DNA of 64,000 nucleotides from Hypomesus transpacificus (taxonomy: Eukaryota; Chordata; Actinopteri; Osmeriformes; Osmeridae). The notes below the pieces were generated by a model. The model searched no databases. It was given only the letters and a program-made list of their open reading frames with translations, and had not been told where the DNA came from. Numbering within the stretch: position 1 is the stretch's first letter; every line of letters begins with the position of its first letter. Below are positions 57,625-64,000 of this stretch, one piece after another. The position numbers and the translations under genes were made by a program. The stretch lies in the NCBI RefSeq assembly GCF_021917145.1, contig NC_061081.1, forward strand, positions 3,740,966 to 3,804,965, given 5' to 3'.

Positions 57625-58403
57625 CTACTTGTACCTGGAGGAGTAATATTCTTCCTCTAGCTCGTACAGGTCGATAGCGATCTCGTCGCGGAGGGAAGTG
57701 AGCTTCTTATCGCACTCTTCCTGCAGTGACCGCAGTTGCTGGTTCTGCAGGCTGATGGCCTCGTTCACGGATGGGAAGTCATTCAGAATCAGGAACTGCT
57801 TCAGGTCGGACACCAGCTTCATCAGCGACTCACCCGCACGCACCTGTTACCACAACAGTGGCGAAGGAATACACACAATCACTTCGGAGGGATAACCATG
57901 TGGAAGATTATGCCATTTTAGGGTTTACACCACTCTGCACAGACTATACTACAAAAGCAATTCACTCCTAAAGATAGATGTGTGAGGGTGCAAAAAAGTG
58001 TCTGACGTGGACTTACAATGTTGGCTGCCCTGACATGCATCTCATAGTGGTCTTGCTCCCCCTGGGTAGCTCGAGAGACCTGGGTCTCATCCTCCACCTG
58101 TAAAACAAAATCACTTAAAAGTTCATTTGAATATCTCTATCCATGTCATATATGGAGGGATTTTGTATTTTCGTGCATTGCATGAAATGAAGGTGTGTCC
58201 TTGAAATTGGTCCAGGAGAAAAACTGCTGACTCAAAATCAGTCTTCAGATACTGTAGTACTCAGAAACTACCAAACACACCTTTGCAGTTTTAATGATTT
58301 CTGTAAAGTTGTCTAGAATGGACCGGATATCATCCTTGAGTCTTTTGTTGTAGTTCTGAAGAAGCGTTTCTTTACTTTGAGGGAGCACTCTCTGAGCGGC
58401 CAT
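57625..58403 (-). CDS. med22: MED22 (SURF5): Mediator head-module subunit, short isoform
   Basis: Subunit of the Mediator head module, which bridges activators and RNA polymerase II. Minus-strand coding exons: 58281-58403 (ATG), 58017-58097, 57625-57843 (TAG). They give exactly 140 residues, the length of the human short isoform. Sequence runs [20 protein letters not shown] ... [20 protein letters not shown] ... [20 protein letters not shown] ... [19 protein letters not shown]. It is almost all helical with heptad-like spacing, as expected of the MED11-MED22 coiled-coil pair. The short C-terminus RYK-stop is produced by reading through a splice donor. Divergent from RPL7A with 504 bp between start codons. 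Confidence 0.97.
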
Positions 58404-58907
58404 GTTGATGGAGAGAAGAAAGCAGAAAACCTAGCCACAAACACATCAAATGCACTCGATGAGTATATCACACTCGGGCTAAATACAAGCTGGATTTTGT
58501 TCATCAAACACGGGCCTATTGAAAAAAAAGGTATTACAACAACCCATAACGGTCAATCAACGGTCATCTACTGCCTGTGCACCAATAAATCAGCGATCAA
58601 ATCTCCTCACTTACCAGTTATTGCATATTTTTTGAAGCACGTTGACAGATCCTCCTTTCTGTGCGAAAAACGGAACAAAAATGTTGTCGACTGATGATGA
58701 CGTATAATAAAATGCAAGGTTCCGAGTACCATCTGAATACCGACTCTGAGTCAGTTATGTGTGCTCTATTTGAGCAATTTCAAGTGCACTTGTAACTGCG
58801 TGAGCGGATCCCAGATCCGTGCTCCTGAGCAAAATTAAAAGGAACTAAAATCTCGCGGTACTTAAATTACCCACAATCCATTGGCCTTCCTTTCTGTCTG
58901 ATCCAAC
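58404..58907. promoter_or_regulatory. Bidirectional MED22 / RPL7A promoter region
   Basis: The two ATGs are 504 bp apart and divergent. On the RPL7A side there is TCTCGCGG at 58851-58858 (one mismatch to TCTCGCGA, a motif of TATA-less and ribosomal-protein promoters) and an AT-rich TTAAAT at 58862-58867, about 20 bp before the likely start site. Confidence 0.7.
58885..58897 (+). promoter_or_regulatory. RPL7A 5'-TOP tract / transcription start
   Basis: CCTTCCTTTCTGT starts with C and is a pyrimidine tract, as in terminal oligopyrimidine mRNAs whose translation is controlled by mTOR/LARP1. A start here would give a 23-25-base 5' UTR, normal for RPL7A. Confidence 0.7.
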
Positions 58908-62354
<3,447 letters not shown>

Positions 62355-62366
62355 ACTGTTTATTAA

Positions 62367-62372
62367 AATAAA
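62367..62372 (+). promoter_or_regulatory. RPL7A polyadenylation signal
   Basis: AATAAA 13 bases after the stop codon. The very short 3' UTR is usual for ribosomal protein genes. Confidence 0.85.
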
Positions 62373-62606
62373 TGTCCCCCAAGAAAAACTTTGCCGTCTT
62401 TTATTAAAGGTTAACGTTTCAAGGTTGAATGAATTACACGTGTTTTTATTTTTCAATGGAATCAAATCTAGTCCTGACAATTAAGTTAGCTATAGGTTCT
62501 TTTTCTGTGGAGGCATTAAAATGTGATTTAATAATGTATCTCTATGGTAAGAGCCTGAGAAATGTGCCCAGTCAAGCTAAACAATGAGTTTGTGGTTCAC
62601 AATACA

Positions 62607-62612
62607 TTTATT
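62607..62612 (-). promoter_or_regulatory. SURF1 polyadenylation signal (candidate)
   Basis: Minus-strand AATAAA about 110 bases beyond the SURF1 stop. RPL7A and SURF1 transcripts would then end within roughly 200 bp of each other. Confidence 0.65.
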
Positions 62613-62720
62613 AACAGTATATTTCACAACTTCTCACATAAAACCAACTGCTTGAGGTGTAGAGCATCACAATTGATCGATGGAGTCTTGAAGTTAACTA
62701 ACATGGGCCAGATTGGGTGT

Positions 62721-63672
62721 TTATAGCTTAATCTTTTTGATGAACTTTAAGTACCACATGTAAGAGGTAGCTGTACATAAGCCATACCTGGAAAGGGGAA
62801 AAGGCAACCATTACAAAAGGACTTGATTATTGTCAGACTTTCGGTACATGTCAAACCAAACTTAAATTACAAAATTAAAGTCCTGTAGACCAGACTTGCA
62901 TTCAATTTGCTTCTAGCTGAAGGAAAAGCGGTTCATTATCAACTATGCAGATTGATGAGTTTCCTGTACCATGTCATGATGTACTGCATGTGTTCGTTCC
63001 TCAGTGTGACTCTTGTCTGTCCTCCAATTGGGCCCCCAGGAATAGTACTGGCTGAAAGAGTACACATGGCACAGATAGATCACCTTTTAAGTTCAGAAAA
63101 GATTTATATATCTCGTTTCTGATATAACATGCCCAGTTCCTCATCGGTTATGTAACTAATATATTATGTTACAATCAAATATCAAAATTATGACATCAAT
63201 GACTGGTTGGTAACAAAGCCAGACCTACCCAGGTCGGAATCAATGAAGATGGGTTCTGCACCCGTGACTGAAGACATGGCTTCCAGGTCCCGGTAGTGCC
63301 AGCTGTTCCGCTCCACATTATTTTGAGGCACAAAGGGCTTACGGGGTTCTGTCAACCTCACCACCCCCACCACCTCCACCTCATCATTCACCTGGAGAGT
63401 TAAGAGAAAGTCCATACAAGTCAGGCATTAACATGCAGGGGCGGACTGACCATTGGGGATACCGGCGAAATCCCCGGTGGGCTGACGGGGTTGGGATGGT
63501 CCAAAATACCATCCCACAACATGGGATGCAACATAATAGATCTGGCAGAGATACAGGAATAGTTGAATTGAAGGGGCGAGAATACAATATATTTTGTACC
63601 TGCCCCTTTGTCCTGGTCTCAGGTCTGATCTTTTTCCTTGGTACATATCCTCTGTTGACAAGGATTGTGATC
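62721..63672 (-). CDS. surf1: SURF1: cytochrome c oxidase assembly factor (C-terminal part)
   Basis: Inner mitochondrial membrane protein needed to assemble complex IV; loss in human causes Leigh syndrome. Visible minus-strand exons: 63600-63672, 63229-63391, 62970-63051, 62721-62787 (TAA), giving 127 C-terminal residues. It reads [60 protein letters not shown] and [20 protein letters not shown]. It ends in the C-terminal membrane helix [20 protein letters not shown]. Phases agree at every join. Upstream exons are outside the window or beyond the repeat-rich intron at its right edge. Convergent with RPL7A, as in the mammalian Surfeit locus. Confidence 0.95.
63434..63515. repeat. Dispersed repeat fragment in SURF1 intron
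   Basis: 'caggggcggactgaccattgggg' resembles 'ccagggacggactggg' at 26132. This opening motif is common in fish repeats; class unknown. Confidence 0.45.
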
Positions 63673-64000
63673 CTGTTGGATTGAATAATGTAGAAAATGA
63701 ATCCACTCATACAATGGACAGGGGTGCCGTATAGGGGGGAGAAGTTAGGACCATTCCAAGGGCTCCTGACTGATGGGCCCCAAAACATTGAAAAACTGAT
63801 ATAAATGGAAAAAAAGTTAAAATAATAATGGGGCCCAAACTTCCTGCCGGTGACCCTGACAATGGACATAAACAGCAATACAAAACTTTTTTATTAATGA
63901 TGTTAGGGTAAGATAGGAGTGAAGATGGCCCTAATCGTAAGTGTCAACTAGTAACAATCAAGTAACTAAGTAATGAGTCATGAGAAAATCAAACAAATAA
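63673..64000. other. SURF1 intron, repeat-like
   Basis: 'caggggtgccgtatagggggg...gatgggccccaaaaca' and 'ggggcccaaacttcctgccggtgaccctg' look like parts of a dispersed element. No SURF1 exon is recognised here. Confidence 0.45.

Noticed and set aside
58377-58694. Plus-strand 105-residue frame in the MED22/RPL7A promoter region
   Set aside because: Overlaps the antisense of MED22 exon 1 and has no similarity; the gap is better explained as a bidirectional promoter.

Overview
The window is vertebrate nuclear DNA, almost certainly from a teleost fish. It has split genes with GT-AG introns, long (GT)n and (CT)n microsatellites, fish-type tRNA-derived SINEs and several non-autonomous DNA transposons. 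All seven protein genes have unmistakable vertebrate orthologues. The species cannot be named from sequence alone; nothing suggests bacterial, viral or assembly-foreign DNA.

Layout, left to right: (1) GARNL3, + strand, 27 coding exons from 2680 to 23267, with its 5' end outside the window and a 3' UTR to about 25.3 kb. (2) PTGES (microsomal prostaglandin E synthase 1), - strand, three coding exons, 29612-31623. (3) A gene-free stretch, 31.9-39.0 kb, of dispersed repeats and probable USP20 3' UTR. (4) USP20, - strand, 23 coding exons, 39087-49632. (5) C9orf78/TLS1 homologue, + strand, nine coding exons, 50762-54543, divergent from USP20. (6) MED22 (SURF5), - strand, with two alternative C-termini, 55986-58403. 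(7) RPL7A (SURF3), + strand, eight exons, 58908-62354, carrying five box C/D snoRNAs (two SNORD24-like, three SNORD36-like) in consecutive introns. (8) The last four exons of SURF1, - strand, 62721-63672, running off the right edge.

Orthologues of all these genes lie on human 9q33-q34, but there they are spread over several megabases in three clusters (GARNL3; PTGES/C9orf78/USP20; MED22/RPL7A/SURF1). Here they sit within 64 kb. MED22-RPL7A-SURF1 keeps the classic Surfeit arrangement: a divergent MED22/RPL7A promoter and closely convergent RPL7A and SURF1 3' ends. The genes are functionally unrelated (Rap GTPase regulation, prostaglandin synthesis, deubiquitination, splicing, transcription, ribosome, cytochrome c oxidase assembly), so the grouping is conserved linkage rather than a pathway cluster.

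I found no previously undescribed enzyme system. The most interesting signals are RNA-level: the MED22 isoform switch, the snoRNA set in RPL7A with a duplicated SNORD24, (GT)n tracts abutting two GARNL3 splice acceptors, a GC-AG intron and a tandem donor in USP20, and a repeated ~350-390 bp block on both sides of the first two PTGES exons. Exon coordinates were derived by eye from splice consensus, reading phase and remembered human proteins; phases and total lengths agree throughout.
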